The notes beneath the pieces are model-generated. The model was not told the DNA's origin, did no database searches, and saw only the letters and a list, made by a program, of their open reading frames with translations. The position numbers and the translations under genes were made by a program. From Prochlorococcus sp. AG-355-B23 (lineage in GTDB: Bacteria > Cyanobacteriota > Cyanobacteriia > PCC-6307 > Cyanobiaceae): 64,000 bases of DNA. Position 1 is the stretch's first letter; every line of letters begins with the position of its first letter. Shown here one piece after another: positions 33,776-43,977 of this stretch. Location of the stretch: positions 1-64,000 of the forward strand of contig QCDJ01000001.1 of NCBI GenBank assembly GCA_003280935.1. The letters run 5' to 3'.

Positions 33776-34854
33776 AAACTTGGGTTATAAAAATTGGTAC
33801 TAGTATTTTAAGAGGAACAGAGGAAACATCTACAGAAGAAGTTATTGAAAACCTTTCTAGATCCTTTACAAATTTTCTTTCAAAAGGAAACAAATTAATT
33901 TTAGTAACTAGTGGAGCCGTCGGATTAGGTTGCCAAAAATTAAATATTAAAACGAGACCAAATGATTTAAGTACCCTTCAAGCTACTGCTGCAGTAGGTC
34001 AAGTTAATTTAATGTCCTTATACGATAAAGTATTTAATAAATTAGGTCATAATATTGCTCAAATTTTAATAACTAAAGCTGATTTCAATTCACGAGAATC
34101 CTTTAATAACGCTTCTAAAACTTTAAAAAAATTAATCGATTTAAATGTTATTCCAATAGTAAATGAAAATGATACCGTAGCAAATGAAGAGCTTAAATAT
34201 GGAGATAATGATACCCTCTCTGCTTTAGTTGCCTTGGCTATAAATGCTAACAAGCTTATTTTATTAACCGATATTGAAAATCTATACTCAAAAGATCCAC
34301 GTAATAATCAAGATGCGCAACCTATTAAAGAAGTACATAATAGTGAATTAAAGGATATTAAAGATAAAAATAATCAAAACTCAAATAATGAATGGGGAAC
34401 AGGAGGAATTTCTACAAAATTAATTTCTGCAGAAATAGCAACAAAAGGAGGAGTCGAAGTCCAACTAGTTGATGGAACTAATAAAAAAAACTTAATTGAA
34501 ATTTTTAATGATAATAAAATTGGAACTTTATTTTATCCATTAGAAAAACCTATAGGAAACAAAAAAAGTTGGCTTTCACATGCAATTCAAACAGTAGGGA
34601 AAATCACTTTAGATGATGGCGCTTCATTTGCAATCAAAAAAAAAGGTGCCTCACTTTTAGCGGTTGGTGTTAAGAATGTAGAAGGAAACTTTACGATTAA
34701 TCAGGCAGTTAAAATCGTAAATACAAATGATAAAGAGGTTGCAAAAGGTTTAGTATCAATAAGTAGCGACAAATTAAGAAGTATCTTAAATAATAAAGAA
34801 AATAACAACTCCTCGATAATTGTCGTACACAGAGATGTTCTTGCTCTCTCTTAG
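33772..34854 (+). CDS. proB: Glutamate 5-kinase
   Basis: ProB (360 residues) phosphorylates glutamate in proline synthesis. The kinase domain starts [12 protein letters not shown], with [30 protein letters not shown] and the GTGGISTKL nucleotide segment. The C-terminal PUA domain spans about residues 270-355 ([20 protein letters not shown]). It overlaps the yqeG-like gene by 4 bp, implying translational coupling. All conserved residues I expect are present. Confidence 0.95.
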   Translation: MKTWVIKIGTSILRGTEETSTEEVIENLSRSFTNFLSKGNKLILVTSGAVGLGCQKLNIKTRPNDLSTLQATAAVGQVNLMSLYDKVFNKLGHNIAQILITKADFNSRESFNNASKTLKKLIDLNVIPIVNENDTVANEELKYGDNDTLSALVALAINANKLILLTDIENLYSKDPRNNQDAQPIKEVHNSELKDIKDKNNQNSNNEWGTGGISTKLISAEIATKGGVEVQLVDGTNKKNLIEIFNDNKIGTLFYPLEKPIGNKKSWLSHAIQTVGKITLDDGASFAIKKKGASLLAVGVKNVEGNFTINQAVKIVNTNDKEVAKGLVSISSDKLRSILNNKENNNSSIIVVHRDVLALS

Positions 34855-34874
34855 AAAAAAATTAAAACTGAAAA

Positions 34875-35909
34875 ATGCTTTTAAGTGATTTAGTTGATCT
34901 AATAAAAAAAGGAAATTCAAATTTTATTAGTGCTAATATTTTCGAAGATTTAAATATAGATGATGCTGCCTCATTTGATGCTGCAGTTAAACATCAAATA
35001 TCTTTTTTAGAAGAAAATAATATACTTAAAGAAAAATTAGATCAAACTAAAGCATCAGCAATAATAACTACTAACAACGATGAAATCGTTTGTGTCCTAA
35101 AAAAACTCAATATATCTAACATAATCGTTAAAAATCCAAGAATTGCATTTGCAGAAGTATTGGATTATTTATATAAAACTATCAATTTCAAACCAGGAAT
35201 TCATGCTTCAGCAGTTATAGATAAAACAGCAATAATTGGAGCAGATTGCCATATTGGACCTAATGTCTATATTGGAGAAAATACCGTAATTGGAGACAAT
35301 AATCATATTCTTCCTGGATCATCAATTTTAGGCAATGTTCAAATAGGAAATAATAATATAATTCATCCAAATTGTGTTATTTACGAAAATACCACTCTAA
35401 AAAATAATTGTGTAATTAATTCAAATTCTGTTATTGGATCTGAGGGATTTGGTTTTATTCCTGAAAATGGCAAATGGGTAAAGATGCCGCAAAAAGGTGG
35501 TGTAAAAATAATGAGTTTTGTAGAAATTGGAACTAATTGTTGTATTGATAGACCCGCAGTTGGATTTACTTTTATTGATGAGGGAACAAAGTTGGATAAT
35601 TTAATACAAATAGGTCATGGCGTAAAAATTGGAAAGAATTGTGCATTTGCAGCTCAAGTTGGTATCGCTGGAGGCGCAAATATTGGAGATGGTGTTATTT
35701 TGGCAGGGCAAGTAGGAGTCAATAACAGAGTAAAAGTTGGTAATAATGTCATTGCGAGTTCAAAATGCGGAATCCATTGTGACATTGAAGATGGCAAGGT
35801 AATAAGTGGTTTCCCTGCGATGGAAAATAAATCATGGCTAAGGAGTTCAAGTATTTTTAAAAAATTACCAGAATTAGCAAAAAAACTTAGACAATTAGAC
35901 AAGCAATAA
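34875..35909 (+). CDS. lpxD: UDP-3-O-(3-hydroxyacyl)glucosamine N-acyltransferase
   Basis: LpxD (344 residues) adds the second acyl chain in lipid A synthesis. An N-terminal uridine-binding domain (about 1-105) is followed by a left-handed beta-helix of hexapeptide repeats (IGADCHIGPNVYIGENTVIG and onward). The catalytic histidine is in LDNLIQIGHGVKIGKN. It follows proB by 20 bp. Its presence supports LPS in this organism's outer membrane. Confidence 0.94.
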   Translation: MLLSDLVDLIKKGNSNFISANIFEDLNIDDAASFDAAVKHQISFLEENNILKEKLDQTKASAIITTNNDEIVCVLKKLNISNIIVKNPRIAFAEVLDYLYKTINFKPGIHASAVIDKTAIIGADCHIGPNVYIGENTVIGDNNHILPGSSILGNVQIGNNNIIHPNCVIYENTTLKNNCVINSNSVIGSEGFGFIPENGKWVKMPQKGGVKIMSFVEIGTNCCIDRPAVGFTFIDEGTKLDNLIQIGHGVKIGKNCAFAAQVGIAGGANIGDGVILAGQVGVNNRVKVGNNVIASSKCGIHCDIEDGKVISGFPAMENKSWLRSSSIFKKLPELAKKLRQLDKQ

Positions 35910-35937
35910 TTTATTGTTCTATTAAACAAAAATTTAA

Positions 35938-37011
35938 ATGAAGAAATATAAGATTGTTTTATTGTCAGGAGACGGAATTGGACCAGAGATTTCAGAAGTT
36001 TCAAAAAAAGTTTTAAAAAAGCTTTCAAAAAATCATAATTTCGATATTGAGATTATTGAAAAATTATTTGGAGGGATAGCGTATGAAAAATATGGTACTC
36101 CTGCTCCAGATGAGACACTAGATCAATGTAAAAAAAGTGACGCAGTACTTTTAGCATGTGTTGGAGATATTAAATATGATTCTCTTGCGAGAGAATTAAG
36201 GCCAGAAAGTGGGTTACTAAAGTTAAGATCTGCCCTAAACCTTTTCGCAAATATCAGGCCTGTCAAAATAAGAAAATCTCTATTAGATGCAAGTACATTA
36301 AAAAAAGAAATCGTTGAGCATGTAGATCTTATTGTTGTAAGAGAATTAATAGGAGGAATTTATTTTGGAAAACCAAGAGGACACATAACAAATACAAAAA
36401 TCCCAAAAGCTTTCAATACAATGGTTTATGATTCGACTGAAATAGAAAGAATAACCGAAATAGCAATAAAAATTGCTAACCAAAGAAATAAAAAAATATG
36501 TTCCGTTGATAAATCAAACGTTCTTGAGGTTAGTCAATTGTGGAGAGATACAGTTTTAAATATCACCTCAAAAGATAAAAATATATCTATAAGCAATATG
36601 TACGTTGATAATGCAGCAATGCAATTAGTTAGAGATCCTGGTCAATTTGATGTGATTTTAACTAGTAATTTATTTGGAGATATTTTAAGCGATTTAGCCG
36701 CAATGTTAACTGGTTCTATTGGTATGCTTCCATCTGCTTCTTTAAACAATTATGGCCCAGGCGTTTTTGAACCTGTTCATGGTTCGGCTCCTGATATAGC
36801 TGGTAAAAACATAGCTAATCCTATTGCAATGCTTTTATCTGCTTCCATGATGTTAAAAATTGGATTAAATGAAGAAGAAGCTGCAGAAAATTTAGAAACT
36901 GCCATTGATAAAGTTTTATCAAAAGGATTTAGAACAGCAGATTTAGCTGATGGGTCTACTGAAGTTTTATCTTGCAGTGAAATCGGAGATAAAATAATGG
37001 ATGAAATTTAA
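35938..37011 (+). CDS. leuB: 3-isopropylmalate dehydrogenase
   Basis: LeuB (357 residues) oxidatively decarboxylates 3-isopropylmalate in leucine synthesis. Features are KIVLLSGDGIGPEISEVSKK, LRPESGLLKLRSALNLFANI with the substrate-binding arginines, the catalytic region containing DVILTSNLFGDILSDLAAML, and the NAD-binding HGSAPDIAGKNIANP. The N terminus and length are standard. It is downstream of lpxD by 28 bp. Confidence 0.95.
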   Translation: MKKYKIVLLSGDGIGPEISEVSKKVLKKLSKNHNFDIEIIEKLFGGIAYEKYGTPAPDETLDQCKKSDAVLLACVGDIKYDSLARELRPESGLLKLRSALNLFANIRPVKIRKSLLDASTLKKEIVEHVDLIVVRELIGGIYFGKPRGHITNTKIPKAFNTMVYDSTEIERITEIAIKIANQRNKKICSVDKSNVLEVSQLWRDTVLNITSKDKNISISNMYVDNAAMQLVRDPGQFDVILTSNLFGDILSDLAAMLTGSIGMLPSASLNNYGPGVFEPVHGSAPDIAGKNIANPIAMLLSASMMLKIGLNEEEAAENLETAIDKVLSKGFRTADLADGSTEVLSCSEIGDKIMDEI

Positions 37012-37101
37012 TAAAAAAATTAATAAATAAAAAAATATTTTTAAGTAAAACATAAAGTTGGCATATGACCTGTCAGAATCATTAGATATTGTTTTTAAAA
37101 A

Positions 37102-37998
37102 ATGTCAAAACGTCATCCAGTAGTTGCTGTAACAGGATCTTCAGGAGCAGGAACAAGTACAGTAAAAAGAGCCTTTGAGCATATTTTTGCCAGAGAAGAT
37201 ATTGTTCCCGCAGTTGTTGAAGGTGATAGTTACCACAGATTTGAAAGAATGCCTATGAAAAAAGCTATGGCAGACGCTCTTTCAAAAGGTGAAAATTTCT
37301 CACATTTTGGTCCAGAGGCTAATCTTTTTGACAAGCTAGAAGAACTTTTTAAAATCTATGGTGAAACTGGAGGAGGGAAGAAAAGATATTATCTACATAG
37401 TCTTGAAGAAGCAGAAGAACATAATACAAGACTTGGGACATCTCTAGAACCTGGGCAATTTACTCCATGGGAAGATATTCCTGAGGGAACAGATGTACTT
37501 TTTTATGAAGGTTTGCATGGCGGGGTAGAAGGTGATGGATACAATGTTGCCTCTTATGCTGATCTACTTGTTGGAGTTGTTCCGATAACAAATTTAGAGT
37601 GGATTCAAAAAATCCATAGAGATAATGCAGAAAGAGGTTACTCAGCGGAAACCATTGTAGATACTATATTGAGAAGAATGCCTGATTATATAAATCATAT
37701 ATGCCCACAATTCAGCAAAACCGATATTAATTTCCAAAGAATTCCCACAATTGACACTTCTAATCCTTTCATATGCAGGAATATCCCAACTCCTGATGAG
37801 AGCTTTGTGATCATACATTTCAGAAAAGGGGCAAGAGAGAAATGGGGGATTGATTTTCAATACTTGCTTGGAATGATTAATGATTCATTTATGTCAAGTC
37901 CAACAAGTATCGTTGTAAATGGAGGTAAAATGGGATTCGCAATGGAACTAATTCTCACTCCAATAATTCATAAAATGATTGAGGAGAAAAATAAATAA
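37102..37998 (+). CDS. prk: Phosphoribulokinase, class I (proteobacterial type)
   Basis: This 298-residue kinase phosphorylates ribulose 5-phosphate to ribulose 1,5-bisphosphate. It starts MSKRHPVVAVTGSSGAGTST (P-loop GSSGAGTS), then VVEGDSYHRFERMPMK and FYEGLHGGVEGDGYNVASYA. These and the short length are those of the class I enzymes of proteobacteria (and PrkB of E. coli). The longer class II form of most cyanobacteria and plants has an N-terminal regulatory cysteine pair, which is not seen here. Redox regulation through that pair would therefore be missing. Transfer together with the form IA Rubisco/alpha-carboxysome genes of this lineage is plausible. Confidence 0.88.
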   Translation: MSKRHPVVAVTGSSGAGTSTVKRAFEHIFAREDIVPAVVEGDSYHRFERMPMKKAMADALSKGENFSHFGPEANLFDKLEELFKIYGETGGGKKRYYLHSLEEAEEHNTRLGTSLEPGQFTPWEDIPEGTDVLFYEGLHGGVEGDGYNVASYADLLVGVVPITNLEWIQKIHRDNAERGYSAETIVDTILRRMPDYINHICPQFSKTDINFQRIPTIDTSNPFICRNIPTPDESFVIIHFRKGAREKWGIDFQYLLGMINDSFMSSPTSIVVNGGKMGFAMELILTPIIHKMIEEKNK

Positions 37999-38137
37999 TA
38001 ATTAATTTTCGATTATCAACTTAAATCATTATTTTTTAATTTTGAGAAGTTTTTAATCTAGAGGATCTCAAATTTTTATATATCTTTCTTGATAAAAGTA
38101 CCTTACTTAGATTTAAATAGAAAAAAAAGGAAAAGTT

Positions 38138-39019
38138 GTGTCATTAATCGACTGGTTTGCCGCAAGGCGTAAAGATCAATTTGTTGGGAAAGTTTCCCAA
38201 GATACTGACGAAGGAGATGGTTTGTGGGTTAAATGTTCAGAGTGTTCGCAAGTAGCCTATAGAAAAGACCTAATTTCAAATTTCAATGTTTGTAGTAATT
38301 GTGGACACCACAATAGGATTAATAGCGATGAAAGGATAAATATAATTGCTGATAAAAATTCATTCAAAGAATTTGATAGCTCACTAAGTCCTACAGATCC
38401 TTTGGGTTTTAAAGATAGAAGAGCGTATGCTGATCGAATTAAAGAAAGTCAAGCAGGTACAGGTTTAAGAGATGGAGTCGTAACAGGTATCTGTTCTGTA
38501 AATTCAATGCCTTTAGCATTAGCTGTTATGGATTTTAGATTTATGGGAGGATCCATGGGTTCAGTAGTTGGTGAAAAAATTACAAGGATAATTGAGAGAG
38601 CAACTTTGGAAAATTTTCCAATTCTTATTGTTTGCGCATCAGGAGGAGCAAGGATGCAAGAAGGTATGTTAAGTCTCATGCAAATGGCAAAAATATCTGG
38701 AGCACTAAAAAAACATAAAGAGAAAAATCTCCTATATATGCCCTTGTTAACTCATCCAACTACTGGAGGGGTAACAGCCAGCTTTGCGATGTTAGGTGAT
38801 TTAATTTTGGCGGAACCTAAAGCACTTATTGGATTTGCTGGAAGAAGGGTTATAGAACAAACATTAAGAGAAAAATTACCCGATAATTTTCAAACAGCTG
38901 AATATCTGCTTGAGCATGGTTTTGTTGATGTAATAGTGAAAAGGAAAGATCTCAAGGATACTCTGACTAAAATATTAAAAATTCATGGTGTAAAAGAACT
39001 CGCAGAATCAAATATATAA
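38138..39019 (+). CDS. accD: Acetyl-CoA carboxylase carboxyltransferase beta subunit
   Basis: AccD (293 residues) pairs with AccA to make malonyl-CoA. The N-terminal zinc finger is [20 protein letters not shown] with CSNCG closing the four-Cys set. The carboxyltransferase core has [19 protein letters not shown] and [20 protein letters not shown]. It starts at GTG 38138 ([14 protein letters not shown]) behind AAGGAAAAG. The next gene begins 1 bp after the stop. Confidence 0.95.
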   Translation: MSLIDWFAARRKDQFVGKVSQDTDEGDGLWVKCSECSQVAYRKDLISNFNVCSNCGHHNRINSDERINIIADKNSFKEFDSSLSPTDPLGFKDRRAYADRIKESQAGTGLRDGVVTGICSVNSMPLALAVMDFRFMGGSMGSVVGEKITRIIERATLENFPILIVCASGGARMQEGMLSLMQMAKISGALKKHKEKNLLYMPLLTHPTTGGVTASFAMLGDLILAEPKALIGFAGRRVIEQTLREKLPDNFQTAEYLLEHGFVDVIVKRKDLKDTLTKILKIHGVKELAESNI

Positions 39020-39020
39020 A

Positions 39021-39413
39021 ATGAGAATAATTTCTAATTTATTTTATTTTTCTTTAAGCCTTCTACTCTTTATTTTAAACTTTGCCTCCTATTCATATGC
39101 AATAGGAAATGTTGATTGGGTTCTCCTTAAAGAGAATGATGATGGGAAGGAATGGCTTGATAAAGGGAGTATTAAGTCGCTCCCAAATGGCGAAATAAGT
39201 GTATTAACAAAGTTCTTTAAGAATCCAACTAATTCTGATGATGATGGAGAGTTATCACTTTATGTAATGAGAATTAATTGCAATGAAAAAAAGTTCAAAG
39301 ATACATCAATAAATGGAATTCCTCAATTCAATTCAAAATGGCAAACTTCTAATAATGATGAACTTATAGATGTTGTTATTGAAAATAGCTGTTCAGAGTT
39401 TATTAATAAATAA
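39021..39413 (+). CDS. Secreted hypothetical protein, 130 aa (CNP1/adhesin E-like)
   Basis: A signal peptide (FYFSLSLLLFILNFASYSYA) is followed by a mature domain of about 100 residues beginning IGNVDWVLLKENDDGKEWLD. The pattern of a stress- or surface-related single beta domain, W at the start and two conserved cysteines (INCNEKKF and ENSCSEF), recalls the small surface-adhesin-E-like secreted proteins. Function unknown. It begins 1 bp after accD and ends 3 bp before the oxidoreductase, so it is probably in that transcript. Confidence 0.68.
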   Translation: MRIISNLFYFSLSLLLFILNFASYSYAIGNVDWVLLKENDDGKEWLDKGSIKSLPNGEISVLTKFFKNPTNSDDDGELSLYVMRINCNEKKFKDTSINGIPQFNSKWQTSNNDELIDVVIENSCSEFINK

Positions 39414-39416
39414 GAA

Positions 39417-40514
39417 ATGAATACTAAAAATAAAAAATTAAAAATAGCAATCGCTGGACTAGGATTTGGGAAAAAAGTTCATTTAGAGGCATTAAAAGAG
39501 TCTGATCACTTAACTCCTGTAGCAATTTATCATTACGAGAAAAAGCAAAAATCGATATTAGAAAAAGAAACGGGCTTAGATTTTTTTCACAATTGGGAAG
39601 ACTTAGTTAAATCTCCAAATATTGATGGAATTATTATTGCAACTCCTCCCGAATCAAGATTTAAGTTAGCAAAACAAGCCCTTGAGAACAATAAAAATTT
39701 GCTCCTAGAAAAACCCGTTTCAATATCCTCTTCAGAAATTGAAGAGCTTCAGAGAATATCTTTGATTAATAATTTAAGCGTAGGTGTTGATTTTGAATAT
39801 AGAGCAGTACCTCTTTTCCTTCAGACAAAAAAGCTAATTGATGAAAATATCTTAGGAGATATATATTTAGTCAAATTAGATTGGTTAATGGGCAGTAGAT
39901 CCGACCCCAAAAGATCCTGGAATTGGTACTCATTGGAAGAAAAAGGTGGAGGAGTTATTGGTGCTTTAGGTACTCATGCATTCGATATGTTGAATTGGTT
40001 TTTTGGAGAAGCAATAAACGTGTCTGGCAAGTTAGCAACATCAATAAAAAAAAGACCTTTACCTAATTCATCTGATTTAAATGATGTTACGAGTGAAGAT
40101 GTATGTTTAGCTAATATAGAAATATCAAACTACAGCTCAAATCTTTTTCCATGTCAGGTATCTTTATCATCAATTTCTAAAAATGGTAGAGGATTTAGTT
40201 TAGAAATATATGGAAGCGAAGGTTCACTAATTCTTAAAAGCGAAAACCAAAAAGATTATGTACATGGTTTTAATTTGAAATATTCAAACAACGAAAATAA
40301 AATACAAAATCTATCTGCAGATTCAATTTTTAATTTTGAAAAAACGTGGACTGATGGGAGAATAGCTCCAGTTTTGAGAATTCAAAATTTATGGGCTCAG
40401 AGTATAATTAATGGAACACCTGTAATCCCAGGCTTATGCGAGGGACTTGCTAGTCATAAAGTTTGCGAAGCCATAAGAGAATCTTCCAAAAGTGGATTAA
40501 GTATCAAAATTTAA
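39417..40514 (+). CDS. Gfo/Idh/MocA-family oxidoreductase
   Basis: This 365-residue protein has an N-terminal NAD(P)-binding fold (IAIAGLGFGKKVHLEALKES; GxGxxG form) and the family signature EKPVSISSSEIEEL with the catalytic Lys. The C-terminal domain contains GGGVIGALGTHAFDMLNWFF, in which the metal/substrate histidine is conserved. Members oxidise sugars, inositol or biliverdin; specific substrate unknown. It is likely in the accD transcript. Confidence 0.88.
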   Translation: MNTKNKKLKIAIAGLGFGKKVHLEALKESDHLTPVAIYHYEKKQKSILEKETGLDFFHNWEDLVKSPNIDGIIIATPPESRFKLAKQALENNKNLLLEKPVSISSSEIEELQRISLINNLSVGVDFEYRAVPLFLQTKKLIDENILGDIYLVKLDWLMGSRSDPKRSWNWYSLEEKGGGVIGALGTHAFDMLNWFFGEAINVSGKLATSIKKRPLPNSSDLNDVTSEDVCLANIEISNYSSNLFPCQVSLSSISKNGRGFSLEIYGSEGSLILKSENQKDYVHGFNLKYSNNENKIQNLSADSIFNFEKTWTDGRIAPVLRIQNLWAQSIINGTPVIPGLCEGLASHKVCEAIRESSKSGLSIKI

Positions 40515-40617
40515 GGCTATACATTTATAAGTAGCAATTATCACCCGATAAAGTATTGGATTGATTTTATTTTTTTTTCATATTCTGGAAAAATCAATTG
40601 AACTGAATTATTAAAGA

Positions 40618-41685
40618 ATGGCTTTAAATTATTACAAAAATGAGCTTAAAGAAAATGCTCAATTACTAGCTTCTAAAGGAAAAGGAATATTAGCGGTAGA
40701 TGAATCCACTAAAACAGTAGGTAAAAGACTCGCTGGAATTGGCGTTGAGAATACTGAAGACAATAGGAAGGCATATAGAGGAATGCTTTTTACTACAGAG
40801 GGTCTTGGCAAATATATAAGTGGAGCAATCCTCTTCGAAGAAACTCTTTATCAGAATCACCAAGATGGCGAGTCAATGGTTAAGAAACTAAATGAATTAG
40901 GTATTATTCCAGGTATAAAGGTCGATAAAGGCCTAAATCCACTTCCAGGAGGGGGAGATGTAGAAACTTTTTGCTCTGGCCTAGATGGGTTAGTTGAAAG
41001 AGCTGCAAAATATTATGAACAAGGTGCCAGATTTGCAAAGTGGAGAGCAGTTCTGCAAATTACAAATGATGGTTGTCCTTCAAAACTATCAATTCAAGAG
41101 AATGCTTGGGGATTAGCAAGGTATGCAAGATCAGTTCAAGAATCTGGTTTAGTACCAATTATTGAACCTGAAATCTTAATGGACGGTGACCATACTATTG
41201 AAAAAACTGCTGAAGTTCAAGAAGAGGTAATAAAGCAGGTTTATATTGCCTGTCAAGCAAATGGAGTTTTTCTAGAAGGCACTCTATTAAAACCTTCTAT
41301 GACTGTTAATGGAGCAGATTGTCCAACAAAGGCTGATCCTATGAAGGTTGCTGAAATGACAATTAGAACTATGGAAAGATGCGTTCCTGCATCTGTTCCT
41401 GGAATAGTTTTCTTATCAGGAGGGTTAAGCGAAGAAGCTGCTTCTGTTTATCTAAATAACATGAACACTCTTTACAGGAAAGCTTTATGGAATGTTTCAT
41501 TCTCCTATGGAAGAGCATTACAGCACTCATGCTTAAAGGCCTGGAAAGGAAGCGACGTTGAAGGAGGTCAAAAAGCATTAATAGCAAGAGCCCAAGCAAA
41601 CTCTGAAGCTACAAAAGGTGCCTATGTAGCAGGATCTCAACCTTCATCTGATGAGCAATTGTTTGTGGCAGGCTACACTTACTAA
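40618..41685 (+). CDS. Fructose-bisphosphate aldolase, class I
   Basis: This 355-residue class I aldolase cleaves or forms fructose 1,6-bisphosphate through a Schiff base. Evidence includes KGILAVDESTKTVGKRLAGI near the start, IPGIKVDKGLNPLPGGGDVE, FAKWRAVLQI, the Schiff-base lysine in FLEGTLLKPSMTVNG, and VPGIVFLSGGLSEEAASVYL. It is the eukaryote-like type with Asp/Lys conserved and is followed 146 bp downstream by a class II aldolase. The two non-homologous aldolases may serve different light or carbon conditions. Confidence 0.95.
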   Translation: MALNYYKNELKENAQLLASKGKGILAVDESTKTVGKRLAGIGVENTEDNRKAYRGMLFTTEGLGKYISGAILFEETLYQNHQDGESMVKKLNELGIIPGIKVDKGLNPLPGGGDVETFCSGLDGLVERAAKYYEQGARFAKWRAVLQITNDGCPSKLSIQENAWGLARYARSVQESGLVPIIEPEILMDGDHTIEKTAEVQEEVIKQVYIACQANGVFLEGTLLKPSMTVNGADCPTKADPMKVAEMTIRTMERCVPASVPGIVFLSGGLSEEAASVYLNNMNTLYRKALWNVSFSYGRALQHSCLKAWKGSDVEGGQKALIARAQANSEATKGAYVAGSQPSSDEQLFVAGYTY

Positions 41686-41831
41686 CTAAAAAAATCCTAA
41701 AAATATACTCTGGGTCATAAAATTAGTTTCTTTAATTTAGTATTTTGTATATCTAATGACGTGACATTTGATACCTCTTTATACTAAACTCTCGGAAACA
41801 TATGCTTTATAGCATTTAACTTATTTTAATT

Positions 41832-42905
41832 ATGGCCCTCGTTCCACTAAGACTACTTTTAGACCACGCTGCTGAGAATGGTTACGGTATTCCAGCTTTC
41901 AATGTTAATAACCTTGAGCAAGTTCAAGCAATTATGGAAGCAGCATATGAAACTGATAGTCCTGTAATCCTCCAAGCTTCAAGAGGGGCAAGAAATTATG
42001 CAGGAGAAATCTTCTTACGTCATCTAATCCTTGCTGCGACAGAAACATATCCAAATATTCCAGTGGTAATGCACCAAGACCATGGTAATGAGCCATCAAC
42101 ATGCTATTCAGCAGCAATAAATGGTTTCACATCAGTAATGATGGATGGTTCTCTAGAGGCAGATGCAAAAACACCCGCAAGTTACGAATATAATGTTGCA
42201 GTTACTAAAAAGGTTGTAGATTTTGCTCATTCAGTTGGGGTTAGTGTTGAAGGAGAATTAGGTTGCTTAGGTTCATTAGAAACAGGGAAAGGAGAAGCTG
42301 AAGATGGTCATGGTTTTGAAGGTGAACTTTCTACAGATATGCTTTTGACTGATCCTGAAGAAGCTGCAGATTTTGTTGCTAAAACAAAAGTTGATGCATT
42401 AGCTATTGCTATAGGTACAAGTCATGGTGCTTATAAATTCACAAGAAAACCTACAGGAGAAGTTCTTGCAATAAGCAGAATTGCTGAAATTCATAAAGCA
42501 CTTCCAAATACCCATCTTGTAATGCATGGATCAAGTTCAGTTCCTCAGGAATGGTTGGATATCATTAACAAATATGGTGGTGAAATCCCTCAAACATATG
42601 GTGTTCCTGTTGAAGAGATTCAAGAGGGAATAAGAAATGGAGTAAGAAAAGTCAACATTGATACCGATAACAGACTTGCTTTCACTGCCGCTGTTAGAGA
42701 GGCAGCATTTGCTGATAAGGCAAACTTTGACCCAAGACATTTCAACAAACCTGCTAGAAAATACATGAAGCAAGTTTGTCTTGATAGATACAAACAGTTC
42801 TGGTGCGAAGGGCAAGCAAGTAAGATCAAACAAAACAGTACAAATTATTTTGCTGATCTTTACGCTAAAGGTGATTTAGATCCAAAAGTAAAAGCTACTG
42901 TTTAA
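41832..42905 (+). CDS. fbaA: Fructose/sedoheptulose-bisphosphate aldolase, class II
   Basis: This 357-residue zinc-dependent aldolase serves the Calvin cycle and gluconeogenesis. Zinc and catalytic ligands are visible in [42 protein letters not shown] and [15 protein letters not shown], and substrate residues in [20 protein letters not shown]. It is the standard cyanobacterial CbbA/FbaA. A hairpin with flanking A and T tracts follows the stop, closing this convergent boundary with purQ. Confidence 0.96.
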   Translation: MALVPLRLLLDHAAENGYGIPAFNVNNLEQVQAIMEAAYETDSPVILQASRGARNYAGEIFLRHLILAATETYPNIPVVMHQDHGNEPSTCYSAAINGFTSVMMDGSLEADAKTPASYEYNVAVTKKVVDFAHSVGVSVEGELGCLGSLETGKGEAEDGHGFEGELSTDMLLTDPEEAADFVAKTKVDALAIAIGTSHGAYKFTRKPTGEVLAISRIAEIHKALPNTHLVMHGSSSVPQEWLDIINKYGGEIPQTYGVPVEEIQEGIRNGVRKVNIDTDNRLAFTAAVREAAFADKANFDPRHFNKPARKYMKQVCLDRYKQFWCEGQASKIKQNSTNYFADLYAKGDLDPKVKATV

Positions 42906-42923
42906 TTTCTTCCCAAATTAAAT

Positions 42924-42958
42924 AAAAAAAAAGACCTCCAAAATTGGGGTCTTTTTTT
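42924..42958. terminator. Bidirectional intrinsic terminator between fbaA and purQ
   Basis: The stem GACCTC...GGGGTC (42933-42951, with one G-U pair) is flanked by nine A residues on the left and seven T residues on the right. It can therefore terminate rightward (fbaA) and leftward (purQ) transcripts. The purQ stop codon (42957-42959) lies at its right edge. Confidence 0.8.
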
Positions 42959-43622
42959 ATTTCAATATTAATGATTTTAATGTAAAGAGGCCATCAGTCC
43001 CACCAATTGTCTCGTCACATGCTCGCTCTGGATGAGGCATCAAACCTAGAACATTTCCCTTTTCATTAGTTATGCCTGCGATATCGAATGAGGACCCATT
43101 AGGATTATTTTTATATCTCAAAGCAATCAATTCATTATCTACAAGTTTTTTTAAAGTATCAGAATCACAATGATATCTTCCTTCCCCATGCGCTATTGGC
43201 AACTTAATAGTTTGTTTTTCATCTCCATTATTAAACCAACCTCCTTTTGAAGAAATGATATCAAGTTCAACGTCATCACAGATAAAATTAAGATTTTTAT
43301 TTGCAACAAGAGCACCAGGCAAAAATCCTGATTCTGTCAAGATTTGAAACCCATTACAAATTCCTAAAACTCTTTTCCCGCTTTTAACAAACTCATCCAA
43401 GGCATTTATTAATGGAGAGAATCTTGCAATTGCTCCGCATCTCAAATAATCACCATAGCTAAATCCTCCAGGTAAAACTATTGCATCTACATCACTTAAA
43501 TCTGAAGACTCATGCCACAAGTATTTTGTTCTTATGTCTAGACAACCTTCCAATGCCCATGAAACATCACGATCACAATTAGAACCAGGGAAGACAACAA
43601 CTCCTACAGTAAAATTATCCAT
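42957..43622 (-). CDS. purQ: Phosphoribosylformylglycinamidine synthase, glutaminase subunit
   Basis: PurQ (221 residues) releases ammonia from glutamine for FGAM synthesis in purine biosynthesis. It starts [20 protein letters not shown]; the nucleophilic cysteine is in [14 protein letters not shown] and the His/Glu of the triad in [11 protein letters not shown]. It forms a leftward pair with purS, 1 bp apart. The large subunit PurL is outside the window. Confidence 0.96.
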   Translation of the reverse strand: MDNFTVGVVVFPGSNCDRDVSWALEGCLDIRTKYLWHESSDLSDVDAIVLPGGFSYGDYLRCGAIARFSPLINALDEFVKSGKRVLGICNGFQILTESGFLPGALVANKNLNFICDDVELDIISSKGGWFNNGDEKQTIKLPIAHGEGRYHCDSDTLKKLVDNELIALRYKNNPNGSSFDIAGITNEKGNVLGLMPHPERACDETIGGTDGLFTLKSLILK

Positions 43623-43623
43623 C

Positions 43624-43878
43624 TTATAATTTTTCTAGTGAATACTCGTAATCTTCAATAACAGTATTTGCGAATAACCTATCACACAATAAATCAATTT
43701 TTTCTCTTACTTCGTTTTCACCATTACCTTCTATTTTCACCTCAATCATTTTTCCTATACGTAATGATTTTATTCCCTCGGCTCCAAGTTTTATAGAAGC
43801 AGATTTAGTAGCTTCCCCTGCTGGATCTAAAACTGAGGGTCTTAGTCTTACAAAAACTTTTACAGCAAATTGGTCCAA
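43624..43878 (-). CDS. purS: Phosphoribosylformylglycinamidine synthase subunit PurS
   Basis: PurS (84 residues) is the small structural subunit that links PurQ and PurL. Features include [20 protein letters not shown] and [14 protein letters not shown], followed by the helix [20 protein letters not shown]. It is 1 bp upstream of purQ and surely co-transcribed. Confidence 0.94.
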   Translation of the reverse strand: MDQFAVKVFVRLRPSVLDPAGEATKSASIKLGAEGIKSLRIGKMIEVKIEGNGENEVREKIDLLCDRLFANTVIEDYEYSLEKL

Positions 43879-43977
43879 TTAAAAATTAATTTCTACTAGA
43901 AGATTAGTTTAAATTTTAATAAAAAGTACTATTGATTAATAAACAAATATTTTTTTACCTTAAGGTTTTCTGAGTTA

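Noticed and set aside
42537..42833. Leftward ORFs of 98 and 69 residues within fbaA
   Set aside because: Two overlapping antisense frames of a highly conserved gene; composition is a by-product of fbaA codon use.
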